NCBI GenBank assembly: GCA_028289445.1
Contig: JANQPO010000004.1
Span: 248,001 to 312,000 of the forward strand
Origin: Tepidamorphaceae bacterium
GTDB taxonomy: Bacteria; Pseudomonadota; Alphaproteobacteria; Rhizobiales; JAKSCL01
Reading direction: 5' to 3'
Length of the DNA stretch: 64,000 nt
Made by a program: the position numbers and the translations under genes. Numbering within the stretch: the first letter of the stretch is position 1; each line of letters begins with the position of its first letter. Under the pieces are notes generated by a model that was not told the origin of the DNA, ran no database searches, and was given only the letters and a program-made list of their open reading frames with translations. This document shows, one piece after another, positions 53,915-63,674 of this stretch.

Positions 53915-56281
53915 ATGGGTGCAGAAGGAATCGGCGCGCGGGTCAAGCGCAAGGAAGACAAGCGGTTCATTACCGGCCTGGGCAAGTACACCGACGATGT
54001 AGAACTCCCGCGCGCGACGCACGCGGCTTTCGTGCGGTCGGAGCACGCGCATGCGAGGATCGGCGGCATCGATGCGTCCGCCGCCAAGGCGATGCCGGGT
54101 GTCGTCGACGTGCTGACCGGCGATCAACTTGTCGCCGATGGCATCGGCAATCTGATTTGCGGCTGGGCGATCTCGTCGAAAGACGGCTCGCCGATGAACA
54201 TGGGCGCCTATCGGGCACTTGAGCATGAGATCGTGCGCCATGTCGGCCAGGCGATCGCCGTGGTTATCGCGGAGACCGACAGTCAGGCCCGCGATGCTGC
54301 GGAGGCGGTCAGTGTTAGCTACGAAGAGCTTCCGGCTGTCGCCTCCGTTGAGGACGCGCTGAAGGCCGGCGCGCCGCAACTTCACCCCGAAGCCGCCGGC
54401 AATCTGATCTACGACTGGGAGATCGGCGACAAGGCGGCCGTCGACTCAGCGCTTTCAGGTGCCGCCCATGTCACCCGCATGGAGATCACCAACAACCGTC
54501 TGGCGCCGAACGCCATGGAGCCGCGCGCCGCTCTCGCCTCCTACGATCCGGCGGAGGAGCACTACACGCTCTACACCACCAGCCAGAACCCGCACGTGGC
54601 GCGTCTGGTGCTGTCGGCGTTTTATGCCGTCGCGCCCGAGCACAAGCTGCGCGTGATCGCGCCCGATGTCGGTGGTGGATTCGGATCGAAAATCTACATC
54701 TATCCCGAAGAAATCGTCTGTCTGTGGGCGTCGAAGAAGATCGGCGGGCGGCCGGTCAAGTGGACGGCGCAGAGGGCGGAATCCTTCGTCACCGATGCCC
54801 ATGGCCGCGACCACGTCACCGTCGCCGAAATGGCCTTCGATGCCGACAACAAGATCATCGGCTTCAAGGTCAACACCAAGGCGAACTTCGGCGCTTATAT
54901 GTCGCTGTTCTCGTCCTGCGTGCCGACCTATCTCTACGCTACGCTGTTGTCGGGCCAGTACAATATCCCGGCGATCTATTGCGACGTTCAGGCCGTCTAC
55001 ACCAACACGGTGCCGGTCGACGCTTATCGCGGCGCCGGTCGGCCCGAGGCGACCTATGTCGTCGAGCGGATGATGGAAACGGCCGCGCGCGAGCTGGGCG
55101 TCGATCCGACCGATCTTCGCGCCAAGAACTTCATCCAGGAGTTCCCACACCAGACGCCGGTGATCATGTGCTACGACGCCGGCGGTTACGATGCCCACAT
55201 GGCAGCCGCCAAGGAAGCTATCGACTATGCCGGCTTCCCGGCCCGCAAGGCGGAAGCAGCCTCAAGGGGCAAGCTGCGCGGCATCGGCACGTCCTGTTAC
55301 ATCGAGGCCTGCGGCATCGCGCCATCGGCCGCCGTCGGATCGCTGGGCGCTGGCGTGGGCTTATGGGAATCGGCCGAAGTGCGGGTCAATCCGGTCGGCA
55401 CGATCGAGATCCTTACCGGTTCGCACAGCCACGGCCAGAGCCATGAAACGACGTTCGCCCAGGTTGTCGCCGACCGGCTCGGCGTTCCGATCGACACGGT
55501 CGCGATCGTCCACGGCGATACCGACAAGGTGCAGTTCGGCATGGGCACCTACGGGTCCCGGTCCGGCGCCGTCGGCATGAGCGCCATCGTCAAGGCGATG
55601 GAAAAGGTCGAGGCGAAGGCGAAGAAGATCGCCGCCCACCTGCTTGAGGCCGACGAGGGTGACATCGTCATCGAAAATGGCGAGTTCAAGGTTGCCGGCA
55701 CCGACCAGGCGAAGACCATGACCGATATCGGCCTTGCTGCCTACACGGCCCACAACCTGCCGGAAGGCATGGAGCCGGGGCTGAAGGAGGGCGCGTTCTA
55801 CGATCCGACCAACTTCACCTTCCCGGCCGGCACCTATATGTGCGAGGTCGAGATCGACCCGGCGACCGGCCAGACGGAGATCGTCAACTTCGTCGCCGCC
55901 GACGACTTTGGCACGATCATCAACCCAATGGTGGTCGAGGGCCAGGTGCATGGCGGTCTGGTTCAAGGTATCGGCCAGGCGCTTCTGGAGAACGCGGTCT
56001 ATGACGACTCCGGTCAGCTCCTGTCGGGCTCCTACATGGACTATTGCATGCCGCGCGCCGATGACGTCCCGTCGTTCGAGGTCCGCCACACGACGACCGT
56101 GTGTCCGGGCAATCCGCTCGGCATGAAGGGTTGCGGCGAGGCCGGCGCCATCGGGTCGCCGCCGGCGGTCATCAACGCGGTCACCGACGCGATCGGCAAC
56201 AACGATCTGTCCATGCCGGCGACACCGGAAAAGGTGTGGTCGGCCATCGGCGCTGCCGGCATGCCGCAGGCGGCTGAGTAA
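53915..56281 (+). CDS. coxL: Form II CO dehydrogenase-like molybdenum hydroxylase large subunit
   Basis: The 788-aa subunit holds the molybdenum cofactor. The active-site loop reads AYRGAGR (370-376); true aerobic CO dehydrogenases (form I) have AYXCSFR, so this is form II, a group whose substrate is disputed and which may oxidise aldehydes, purines or other carbon compounds. Other conserved stretches include '[18 protein letters not shown]', '[20 protein letters not shown]' and '[20 protein letters not shown]' (as [20 protein letters not shown]). The ATG at 53915 follows GAGGAG. Confidence 0.92.
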   Translation: MGAEGIGARVKRKEDKRFITGLGKYTDDVELPRATHAAFVRSEHAHARIGGIDASAAKAMPGVVDVLTGDQLVADGIGNLICGWAISSKDGSPMNMGAYRALEHEIVRHVGQAIAVVIAETDSQARDAAEAVSVSYEELPAVASVEDALKAGAPQLHPEAAGNLIYDWEIGDKAAVDSALSGAAHVTRMEITNNRLAPNAMEPRAALASYDPAEEHYTLYTTSQNPHVARLVLSAFYAVAPEHKLRVIAPDVGGGFGSKIYIYPEEIVCLWASKKIGGRPVKWTAQRAESFVTDAHGRDHVTVAEMAFDADNKIIGFKVNTKANFGAYMSLFSSCVPTYLYATLLSGQYNIPAIYCDVQAVYTNTVPVDAYRGAGRPEATYVVERMMETAARELGVDPTDLRAKNFIQEFPHQTPVIMCYDAGGYDAHMAAAKEAIDYAGFPARKAEAASRGKLRGIGTSCYIEACGIAPSAAVGSLGAGVGLWESAEVRVNPVGTIEILTGSHSHGQSHETTFAQVVADRLGVPIDTVAIVHGDTDKVQFGMGTYGSRSGAVGMSAIVKAMEKVEAKAKKIAAHLLEADEGDIVIENGEFKVAGTDQAKTMTDIGLAAYTAHNLPEGMEPGLKEGAFYDPTNFTFPAGTYMCEVEIDPATGQTEIVNFVAADDFGTIINPMVVEGQVHGGLVQGIGQALLENAVYDDSGQLLSGSYMDYCMPRADDVPSFEVRHTTTVCPGNPLGMKGCGEAGAIGSPPAVINAVTDAIGNNDLSMPATPEKVWSAIGAAGMPQAAE

Positions 56282-56289
56282 TAGCGAGG

Positions 56290-56316
56290 CCCGAAAAGCG
56301 GGGACCGGTTTTCGGG
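56290..56316. repeat. Palindrome of the rhizobial dispersed type
   Basis: CCCGAAAA (56290-56297) and TTTTCGGG (56309-56316) are perfect 8-bp arms around GCGGGGACCGG. The core CGAAAAGxGGGxACCGGTTTTCGG is a known palindromic motif in Hyphomicrobiales intergenic DNA. It lies in the 176-bp coxL-coxM gap and could end or stabilise transcripts there. Confidence 0.6.
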
Positions 56317-56457
56317 CAAGCCGAGCGATGAAAGAAATGACGCGCCGATAAGGAACCCGTAGGGAGAAATCCAAGAGGCGCGGAGCGCTCGCAGAGCGCG
56401 ACAGGGAAGGAAACAAAGAGGCGAGGAGTGCCGATAGGCACGACCGGGAGAACAAAA

Positions 56458-57255
56458 ATGTATCAGACCACGTATCATAAAGCCGCCAGCGTCGCCGAGG
56501 CCGTATCGCTGTTGTCGGGCGCTGAGGACGGCAAACTTTTGGCCGGCGGCCACACGTTGCTTCCGACGATGAAACAGCGTCTCGCCTCACCGTCGGATAT
56601 CATCGACATCACCGGCATTGCCGAACTGAACGGCATCGATGCCAGCGGCGACACCGTGACCGTCGGCGCGGCGACGCCCCACGCCGATGTCGAGACCTCG
56701 GCGGCGGTCAAGGGCGCTATCCCGGCGCTGGCCGCGCTGGCCGGCACGATCGGCGATCCGCATGTCAGGAATGTCGGAACGCTCGGCGGCTCCATCGCCA
56801 ACGCGGACCCGGCGGCCGACTATCCGGGCGCCGTATTGGGCTTGGGCGCGACGGTCCACACCAATCAGCGCACGATTGCGGCCGACGACTTCTTCACCGG
56901 CCTATTCGAAACGGCGCTCAATGACGACGAGATCATCACGTCGGTCGCCTTCCCGGTTCCGGCGCAGGCGGCCTACGCGAAGTTCCCGAACCCCGCCTCG
57001 CGCTATTCGATGACGGGCGTGTTCGTCGCCAAGATGAAGGACGGCTCGGTGCGCGTCGCCGTCACGGGCGCCGGCGATGATGGCGTGTTCCGCTCATCGG
57101 CGTTGGAGGCCGCTTTGTCGTCGAACTGGTCGGCGGACGCGGTCGACGGGGTGGATATCTCAGCGGACGGCCTTTTGTCCGACATCCACGCCTCGGCGGC
57201 CTATCGCGCCAATTTGATCAAGCAAATGGCCAAGCGCGCCGTCGCTGCGGCTTAG
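56458..57255 (+). CDS. coxM: Molybdenum hydroxylase FAD subunit, CoxM-like
   Basis: The 265-aa subunit has the FAD-binding stretches '[18 protein letters not shown]' (32-49) and '[20 protein letters not shown]' (about 99-118) with '[16 protein letters not shown]' after it. It accepts electrons from the iron-sulfur subunit. Unlike the tight coxS-coxL junction (52 bp), coxM is 176 bp from coxL, with a palindrome in the gap. The ATG at 56458 is the family start. Confidence 0.93.
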   Translation: MYQTTYHKAASVAEAVSLLSGAEDGKLLAGGHTLLPTMKQRLASPSDIIDITGIAELNGIDASGDTVTVGAATPHADVETSAAVKGAIPALAALAGTIGDPHVRNVGTLGGSIANADPAADYPGAVLGLGATVHTNQRTIAADDFFTGLFETALNDDEIITSVAFPVPAQAAYAKFPNPASRYSMTGVFVAKMKDGSVRVAVTGAGDDGVFRSSALEAALSSNWSADAVDGVDISADGLLSDIHASAAYRANLIKQMAKRAVAAA

Positions 57256-57326
57256 GGACGCTGTTTCTTTACGCTCGCTGCGCTCGGGTGCTTTCTTTTC
57301 CAGGCGCATAATCCTTGCGCTTTCCG

Positions 57327-57663
57327 TATCACGTCACCTAGCCCATAACCCCGACGAGCGCAGCGAGGCGGATCAGGATTATGGGCCAAGAAAAGATTTC
57401 GCTCACGGCCATTCCTCGCCTGCGGCGAGGGCCTCCGCGAGGGCACGCCATAAGGCGCGACGGCCATTCGGCCTTGCCTCGCTACGCTCGGGTTTCATAT
57501 CACGTCACCTAGCCCATAACCCCGACGAGCGCAGCGAGGCGGATCAGAATTATGGGCCAAGCAAAGATTTCGCTCACGGCCATTCCTCGCCTGCGGCGAG
57601 GGCCTCCGCGAGGGCGCGCCATAAGGCGCGACGGCCATTCGGCCTTGCCTCGCTACGCTCGGT
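57327..57663. repeat. Two tandem copies of a 171-bp-period repeat
   Basis: Copy 1 is 57327-57492, copy 2 is 57498-57663. Both begin TATCACGTCACCTAGCCCAT and both end CTCGCTACGCTCGG, with only scattered differences (for example GATCAGGATTATGG against GATCAGAATTATGG). Each contains short inverted repeats such as CTCGCCTGCGGCGAG and CCTCCGCGAGG. Fragments of the motif (CGCTCGCTGCGCTCGGG) also appear at about 57278. No protein is encoded. Confidence 0.85.
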
Positions 57664-57915
57664 TCCGCTTTTCGCCGTCCCGGAAGGCGCGAAGCGACTA
57701 TCCGGGACCTCGTCTCATGTGGCTGCGGCGAGGTCCCGGCTCTCCGCTCCACTCCGGCCGGGACTGTGACCAAGGGAATGAGCCGCTTTGAACGCATTCC
57801 GCCTTATCGCTTTGTAAAGACTACGCCCGATCTCCGCCTCTTTGGTCCTTGATCGTTAGGACTTCCCCGCTAAGGATCGCCGACACGGTAGAGTTGTAGC
57901 GATTCGGGGAGTGGC
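57664..57915. repeat. GC-rich palindromic non-coding stretch
   Basis: Contains TCCCGG...CCGGGA-type segments (GTCCCGGAAGG at 57677, TATCCGGGACCTCG at 57698, GAGGTCCCGGCTC at 57729) that could fold over each other, resembling dispersed palindromes. No start with a ribosome site or coding bias is seen. It may contain the promoter of the following gene. Confidence 0.5.
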
Positions 57916-58930
57916 GTGCGCGGTTTGGAGAGTTTCAGGCGATGGCGCCGATTGGGGAATGGGTGTGCCAGTCGCTTTGACCGGCGATGGCGCTTGGCAC
58001 TCTCTTGGATGCGCGCTACCCATCGCGGCCGTTCCGACCGCAAGGGTGCGGTTGAATTTTCCTTTGGGCAGATCACCGCGGCCGCGGTCAGATGGAGGGC
58101 TGTGCGCGCGGGGCCACCGAACGTGGCTGCTGTTGCGGTACTTTTGTTAGTCTTATCGTCTCTGGCTGCGCTTGCGGATCGGATTCCTGGGACCGCTGCG
58201 AGCGGCCGGCATGTGTATTTCACCGAGGATATGAGCTCGGTAAGCATCGAACTCACGGCTGTGAACGAGCGCTACCATCAACACATAAGCCTCCCACGGG
58301 CATTCTTGTATTTTGTGCCGGGATACAGAGATCCACCTCACAGAGAATTGCCTGACGAAGTATCGTCAGATTCCGCTTTCCTCGTGATGACATTTGATGG
58401 TGATCCGCTTTCGATCGCGGTCAGGGCGCTTCAAATCGCATACTACCAAAGGGAAGACAAAGAGAGACACAGGCTGGGCAGTGCAACCGCCGTCAAACAA
58501 TTACGGCCGGAGACCGCTTGGGTGCGCATGAGCGCATCGCTTTTTACCGAAGAGAGAGCTTGTATACTATGAGCATAGGAATAGATATAACAAATTAAAG
58601 AAGATGAATGACTCGATCAACATGCTAGAATATTACATTAATCCGAATATTGGCCCACTTTTTTACGGAGATCATGAGTCGGATGAATTTTTGCGCATAA
58701 AATGCTTAGCCGGGTTAAATGATATCCAGTATTGTAAATACTTCTTTTTTATCAGCAGAAATATTTCAGCGGATGCCAGCTTTTTGGACCTGCGCCGCCA
58801 TGGCGGACGTGATTTTGCGAATGAGAAAATTCGACAGATCCGAAAGGTGCTTTGCCCTCGCATCGGCTGCGACGGCGTCGGAGAGAATGGGGAATTCCTG
58901 CTCTGGCACGGAATTGAAACGGGAGAATAG
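57916..58930 (+). pseudogene. Membrane-anchored unknown protein split by a frameshift in a GA tract
   Basis: The first frame (57916-58572) encodes a membrane helix ('NVAAVAVLLLVLSSLAALAD') and a periplasmic domain ('SIELTAVNERYHQHISLPRA', 'YFVPGYRDPPHRELPD'), ending soon after 'SLFTEERACIL'. The last residues are off-frame. A second frame is open from before 58559 (RELVYYEHRNRYNKL) to the stop at 58930 ('GPLFYGDHESDEFLRIKC', 'YCKYFFFISRNISADASF'). Restoring two bases in the AGAGAGAG run (58551-58558) joins them into one protein. The 3' half is markedly AT-rich. The true start is uncertain (ATG 58009 or GTG nearby). Confidence 0.6.
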
Positions 58931-58974
58931 CGATGACGGTTACCCAATTGACACAGGCACTCGGCACCTCTCCA

Positions 58975-60486
58975 CTAAAGCGTCTTCAGATACTCCACCA
59001 ACGTATCCTTGTCCTCGTCGGAGAGCGTCGTGCCGTAGACATGGCCGCCCTTGCCGTTGCCGCGCTCGGTGGTGTCGAGCCTGAAGACACGCGGGCACGC
59101 TGCCGACTGGCCGGTTGAGACGAAGCCGACATTGACCGGATCGTAGAGATCGCAGCCGCGCCAGAAGACCTCGGGCCGTTCGTCCTCGGGCTTCAAGAGA
59201 TCGCGCAGCGATGGGACCGCGCCATTGTGGAGATAGGGTCCGCGCAGCCAGATGCCGTCGAGCGGCTGGCTCGCATAGCCGATATCCTTGACCATGTCCT
59301 TGCGGAACACGCCGATCTCCTCCGCCTTGGCATTGGTCGCATCGGCGTGTTCCTGCTGCCACGTGTCGAAGCGTTCGCGGTCCGTGCCGATCTCCTCGAT
59401 CGGGACGACCTTGCCGAAATAGGTGCCGCCCTCGGCGTGGCAGTCGGCGCAGTTGGCATTGAACACCACGCGGCCGATCGCCGCTTTTTCGCGGTCGACC
59501 GGGAACGGATACTTCGGCGCCTTCTTCGCCCGCAGGAAGGTGCGCATACGCTCCATGAGCGCTGTCACGCGCTCCGGCGGCGCGCCGAGACCGAGCGCGG
59601 AATCGATGAAGACGGCGAGCGGGTCTTGCGTCTCGCCGGCCCAGTTCAGCGACTGGCCTTCGCGAACGGACATGTTCCAGATCGACGGGAAGTCGGCATT
59701 GTCGACCGTGCCGTCGTCCTCAAGACCGACCAGGTTGAACTTGGTGAGATTAAACGGCCCGTCGCGACCGGGACCCCAGGCGGGGCGGCCCTCGGCGTGC
59801 ATCCAGGCAAACTCCTCCGCCTGCTCCAGGATCCGCTTCTTGGCAATCGGCAGGATCGCGAACCGGTAGATCAGCTTGTCGTCGAAGCGCAGGTCGAAAT
59901 TGCGCGCCATTTCCGGGATCAGGATATCGGCGCTCCAGCGTGGGTCTCTCGCGGCAGCCTCCAGGAAATCGAGAAATGCCATCACATTGGTCGTGTGCGA
60001 CGGCCCGGTCGGCACGACGACCGGGATCGCGTCCGGTTCGGTGCGATAGGTTGCGGCGTGGCAGACGCCGCAGTTCTGCGTGATGCGCTCGAACCCCATC
60101 ACCTTTTTTGAGAAGCCAACGGGCAGTTCGCGGCCTTGTTCCCACGGAATACCGAGCGCCCGATAGCCGCCCGGTCCCGGCAGAAGGTCGGCAAAGACCC
60201 GCGGCAGGGCGTGGAACAGGGGATAGGGGATGCCGCGATCCCATTCGGATTCGAGCGAGCCGTATTTGAACCACTCCTCCGCCATGTCGGTGCAGACCTG
60301 GTCGCGGCGGCTTTCCTCGACATCGCCGCACACGTCCTGGGGAACGATCCGGAAGAACTTGATATAGGCATAGCCGGCGCCAGCCAGCGCGATCACGCTC
60401 AAAAGCATGATCATGTCGGCAAGTTTGCGCCAAAACCCACGCTTTTTCTTTGGTTTAGCTGATGTCGTCGCTTCGGCGGTCGCCAT
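58975..60486 (-). CDS. Membrane-anchored dihaem cytochrome (peroxidase/rubber-oxygenase superfamily)
   Basis: From ATG 60486, 503 aa with a basic start, one N-terminal membrane helix ('MIMLLSVIALAGAGYAYIKF') and two haem c sites C139-x-x-C-H143 ('NCGVCHAATYR') and C346-x-x-C-H350 ('NCADCHAEGG'). Other motifs include 'DFPSIWNMSVREGQSLNWAG', 'GPYLHNGAVPSLRDLL' and 'GKGGHVYGTTLSDEDKD'. The arrangement of two CxxCH sites with a 'LHNG.VP' motif places it with the dihaem peroxidase-like family that includes RoxA-type rubber oxygenases; neither activity is proved. It is the last gene of a minus-strand operon of at least four. Confidence 0.85.
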   Translation of the reverse strand: MATAEATTSAKPKKKRGFWRKLADMIMLLSVIALAGAGYAYIKFFRIVPQDVCGDVEESRRDQVCTDMAEEWFKYGSLESEWDRGIPYPLFHALPRVFADLLPGPGGYRALGIPWEQGRELPVGFSKKVMGFERITQNCGVCHAATYRTEPDAIPVVVPTGPSHTTNVMAFLDFLEAAARDPRWSADILIPEMARNFDLRFDDKLIYRFAILPIAKKRILEQAEEFAWMHAEGRPAWGPGRDGPFNLTKFNLVGLEDDGTVDNADFPSIWNMSVREGQSLNWAGETQDPLAVFIDSALGLGAPPERVTALMERMRTFLRAKKAPKYPFPVDREKAAIGRVVFNANCADCHAEGGTYFGKVVPIEEIGTDRERFDTWQQEHADATNAKAEEIGVFRKDMVKDIGYASQPLDGIWLRGPYLHNGAVPSLRDLLKPEDERPEVFWRGCDLYDPVNVGFVSTGQSAACPRVFRLDTTERGNGKGGHVYGTTLSDEDKDTLVEYLKTL

Positions 60487-60507
60487 GGCCCTGACCCTCA
60501 ACAGACC

Positions 60508-62091
60508 CTAAAACGTCTTTAGGTATTCGATCAGCGCGCGCTTATCGCTGTCGGCAAGCGTCGTGCCGTAGAGATGCCCACCGCTACCATTGCCCTTGCA
60601 GACGCCGCCGTCGCATGTGCCGTTGTTGTTCGGCGCGTTGCCACCGCATTGGGCGCGGCCTGCCTGGTCGGTCATGAAGCAGAAGAGATGGCGGCGCTCA
60701 TCCGCGGGCAGTCGGATCGACCGGGACTCGAAGCCGACATTGACCGGATCGTAGCGATCGCTGCCCCGATAGAAGGCCTTCGGTCGGTCGGCTGGGTCTT
60801 GAAGCATGTTCCACAGCGTCGGCACCGACCCGTTGTGCAGATAAGGCGCGCGCAGCCAGAGGCCGTCGAGCGGTGCGTTGGCGTAGCCTTGGGTCTTGCG
60901 GAAGTTCTGGAAGCGTTCCTCGCCGTAAGACGCGTAGAGCATGTTTTGATTGTAGGCGAGGTCGAGCGTGTAGTTGTCGAGCCGATAGCGATCGGTCGCG
61001 ATTTGGGCGATCGGCGTGACCGTCCCGACATCGTCGCCGGAGAAATCGCGGCCGGTCACACCATGACAGCTCGCGCAGTTCGCGAGGTAGATCGACCGCC
61101 CGCGCTCAGCGATTTCGGAATCGAAATGATCTGGAAACAGATCGGCAAACTTTGGTGGTTCGGCGTCCAAGAGCCAGTCTTCCATGACTTTGATGGACCG
61201 GCGATCAAGCAGTGGCGGCAAAGCGCCGGTGCCGAAAGCGGCGGAGCGGTTGCGTTCTTCAACCTTCGTGTTGTTGCCGTCCCAGTGAAGCTGCATGCCC
61301 TGCCGCTGCCGTTGCAGCCAGACCGATGGAAAGTCGACGACGCCGATCCGCTCGTTCTCCGGCACTTGGTTGGGCGGCCAGTTGAACAGCGCCTTGGCCG
61401 GCGAGAACGTGTCGAACCGGCCCGGTCCAAACGCCGGCTCGTGCGCGGCGAATTGAAAACGATCGGCAATCGTCAAGATGCGCTGGCGGACCTGATAGAC
61501 GGCGAAGAACTTGAAGATCAGCCGGTTGATCCAGTCGAGCTCGACATCGAGCGCGTCGATCTGGCCGATGATGTCCTCCGGCGTGAACCGCTCGTCGATG
61601 GCCGCAGCGATCATGAAGTCCTGAAAGGCCTGAAGGTCGAGGGTGTTCGCCGGCATGCCGGCATAGATCACCGGCGCGCCATCGCCGGCCGGCCGCACCT
61701 GGCCGGCATGACACGAGGCGCAATTTACGAAGATGCGCTCGATACCCTGGTAGTTCCGAAGCGCCGTACCGACCGGGCGCTCGCGCCGGAGTTCGGGTGG
61801 CAGATCGTTCTCGTCCTCATAAAGGAATCCGAACGCCGCCCACCCTTCGTCTTCGCGGCCTTCCGGCATGTGGTCGCGAAAGAGCACCGGCATGATCTTC
61901 CAGATCGCGTAAGGGAAGCCGAAATTGCGGTCGCCGCCGGTCGATCCGTATTTGAAATGGGCGACCGGGTCGTCGAAGGCCTCCGCCCGGTCCGTCAAAA
62001 GGCGGACCGCCATATAGGCACCGAACACGACAACCGCGACGCCGGCCAAAACCGAGAGTCGCTTGAACCAACGCCACAGGAAACTCATCAT
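60508..62091 (-). CDS. Second membrane-anchored dihaem cytochrome, paralogue of the downstream gene
   Basis: From ATG 62091, 527 aa: an N-terminal membrane helix ('LSVLAGVAVVVFGAYMAVRL') and haem sites C124-x-x-C-H128 ('NCASCHAGQVRPAG') and C339-x-x-C-H343 ('NCASCHGVTGRDFS'). It shares 'DFPSVWLQRQRQGMQLHWDG', 'APYLHNGSVPTLWNMLQDPA' and 'GSGGHLYGTTLADSDKRALI' with the next gene. This clear pairing suggests a duplication with divergence or two subunits. It lies 21 bp before the next gene and 16 bp after the previous. Confidence 0.85.
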   Translation of the reverse strand: MMSFLWRWFKRLSVLAGVAVVVFGAYMAVRLLTDRAEAFDDPVAHFKYGSTGGDRNFGFPYAIWKIMPVLFRDHMPEGREDEGWAAFGFLYEDENDLPPELRRERPVGTALRNYQGIERIFVNCASCHAGQVRPAGDGAPVIYAGMPANTLDLQAFQDFMIAAAIDERFTPEDIIGQIDALDVELDWINRLIFKFFAVYQVRQRILTIADRFQFAAHEPAFGPGRFDTFSPAKALFNWPPNQVPENERIGVVDFPSVWLQRQRQGMQLHWDGNNTKVEERNRSAAFGTGALPPLLDRRSIKVMEDWLLDAEPPKFADLFPDHFDSEIAERGRSIYLANCASCHGVTGRDFSGDDVGTVTPIAQIATDRYRLDNYTLDLAYNQNMLYASYGEERFQNFRKTQGYANAPLDGLWLRAPYLHNGSVPTLWNMLQDPADRPKAFYRGSDRYDPVNVGFESRSIRLPADERRHLFCFMTDQAGRAQCGGNAPNNNGTCDGGVCKGNGSGGHLYGTTLADSDKRALIEYLKTF

Positions 62092-62107
62092 GACTCGCCC
62101 CCCTGCG

Positions 62108-63667
62108 TCATGACCCTTGGTCCATCTTATCGAGAAGGGCGGCAACAATCACCCGTCGCTGGAACGGACCTTCGGCGAAAATCTCTGGGGGCAGATCTTC
62201 GATGGCCGTGTCGAGCGAGGCCACGTCATCGATCACAGAGATCGTTGCCGTGATCGCTGCCCAGGGTTCGTCAAGCGCAAGTGTGAGAGACGAGAGACGC
62301 TCGCCGGTGGCAAGCCGTGCAGGTGCGCCGGTACCCTGATGAAGGGCAAGCGTTAACGTGTTGCCACTGCGCGATGACGTGTCATCGGCGATCTGTACGC
62401 GATGAAGCGGCGCGCGGTCGACCAGTCGAAGCGTGTCGATCCGCCCGCCGACAATGCGCTCATCGTCCAATTGAACGAAGCCGGAGAGTTGCAGGGCTTC
62501 GTTTGTTTCGCAGTCGAATCGAACCTCGTCGGGCCGTGTGTCATGCCGTGCGAGCCGCGCAACGCAAGCGGACTGAAATCGCTGCCGCTCACCGTCGCGT
62601 GTCATCAATCGAGAAGCGATCGCCGCGATATCGCGATCGGGAAGAAGCATCGCGAGGGAGCGAACGGCCCTGTGCATATCGGCAATTCGATCGCCGGACA
62701 CTGGCCAGATTATCCGGCTTGGGCGCGCTGTCTCGGGATCGAAAACACCGGCGGCCTGAACGATGTCGCCGGGGGCGATGCCGGCCTCAAGGTCAACTGC
62801 CGGGTTACGGCTCGGGATTTGAAAATCGGCAAGCGCGAAACCCTGAGGCCAATCCGCATTAAGCCGCTCCTGGAGTGTTTCCGCCAGTTCGCCATGGTCG
62901 GCAACGGCCCGGTCGCCGCCCAGGCGAAAACGGAGAGCGGTCGTCAGGAGCCCGGTTCGGCAGCGCCGCGCCCGGTCGCCGGGGTCGCACACCTCGCGCC
63001 ACAGCCATTGTGCTGCAATTAGGTCGTTGGCGCGGGCGACCGACTGATCGAAGGCGTCTGGCTCATCGATCCCTCGCCTGACGGGAATACCGTGGAACGT
63101 ATCGCCTAGACCGGTAAGCCGCGCCGAAATCGCCGGGTTGCCGTTCGTCTCGTCCCAAAGCGGCGCGGAAAAGATTGGTGCACCGCCTTGATGACAGGTA
63201 AGGCAGATGTCCCGGTCCACGGGTGCGAAGATGTTCGGTTGATCGGCGCTGTAGTCTTCGATCGTTCGGAACTCGAACTGGCCGCTTTCCTCGCTGAACG
63301 CGATGGCCTCGATGATACCCGATGCCGGTTGGAAGCCGAGGAACACGCGGTCTTTCAATGCCGGGCCCGCGCCCGCATCCTGATCCACCGCGACGACGAT
63401 CCGGGGCGATACGAAATAGTCCGGATCGGCGGAAAACCGCTGAAGGGAACGACCGATCGGGATCAGCGCGGTTCGCACCTGAGCCGGCGCGATGCGCGCA
63501 TTGAGCGCCGCAACAAGGGCTTCAAACGGATAGGGCGTCCCGCCGCTTGCTTCGCTGAAGATTTCATCAAGTGCTGACACCGGCGTTTCCGCCTGGGCCG
63601 CGCCGATCGACAGGCCAACCGTCAGCGCGGTGACCAATGCAGCACGGCGTGTGCGCGGGGCGGTCAT
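62108..63667 (-). CDS. Exported protein with a single haem c site, unknown family
   Basis: From ATG 63667, 519 aa with a signal peptide ('AALVTALTVGLSIGAAQA') and one haem c motif C155-x-x-C-H159 in 'DRDICLTCHQGGAPIFSAPL'. The rest shows beta-rich low-complexity character without other motifs I recognise. Its position upstream of the two dihaem cytochromes suggests a partner in the same periplasmic process. The gene before it ends 7 bp away. Confidence 0.75.
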   Translation of the reverse strand: MTAPRTRRAALVTALTVGLSIGAAQAETPVSALDEIFSEASGGTPYPFEALVAALNARIAPAQVRTALIPIGRSLQRFSADPDYFVSPRIVVAVDQDAGAGPALKDRVFLGFQPASGIIEAIAFSEESGQFEFRTIEDYSADQPNIFAPVDRDICLTCHQGGAPIFSAPLWDETNGNPAISARLTGLGDTFHGIPVRRGIDEPDAFDQSVARANDLIAAQWLWREVCDPGDRARRCRTGLLTTALRFRLGGDRAVADHGELAETLQERLNADWPQGFALADFQIPSRNPAVDLEAGIAPGDIVQAAGVFDPETARPSRIIWPVSGDRIADMHRAVRSLAMLLPDRDIAAIASRLMTRDGERQRFQSACVARLARHDTRPDEVRFDCETNEALQLSGFVQLDDERIVGGRIDTLRLVDRAPLHRVQIADDTSSRSGNTLTLALHQGTGAPARLATGERLSSLTLALDEPWAAITATISVIDDVASLDTAIEDLPPEIFAEGPFQRRVIVAALLDKMDQGS

Positions 63668-63674
63668 GACAGTC

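Noticed and set aside
57327-57663. A CRISPR array.
   Set aside because: Two long near-identical units with no spacer variety and no cas genes; the pattern is a simple tandem duplication.
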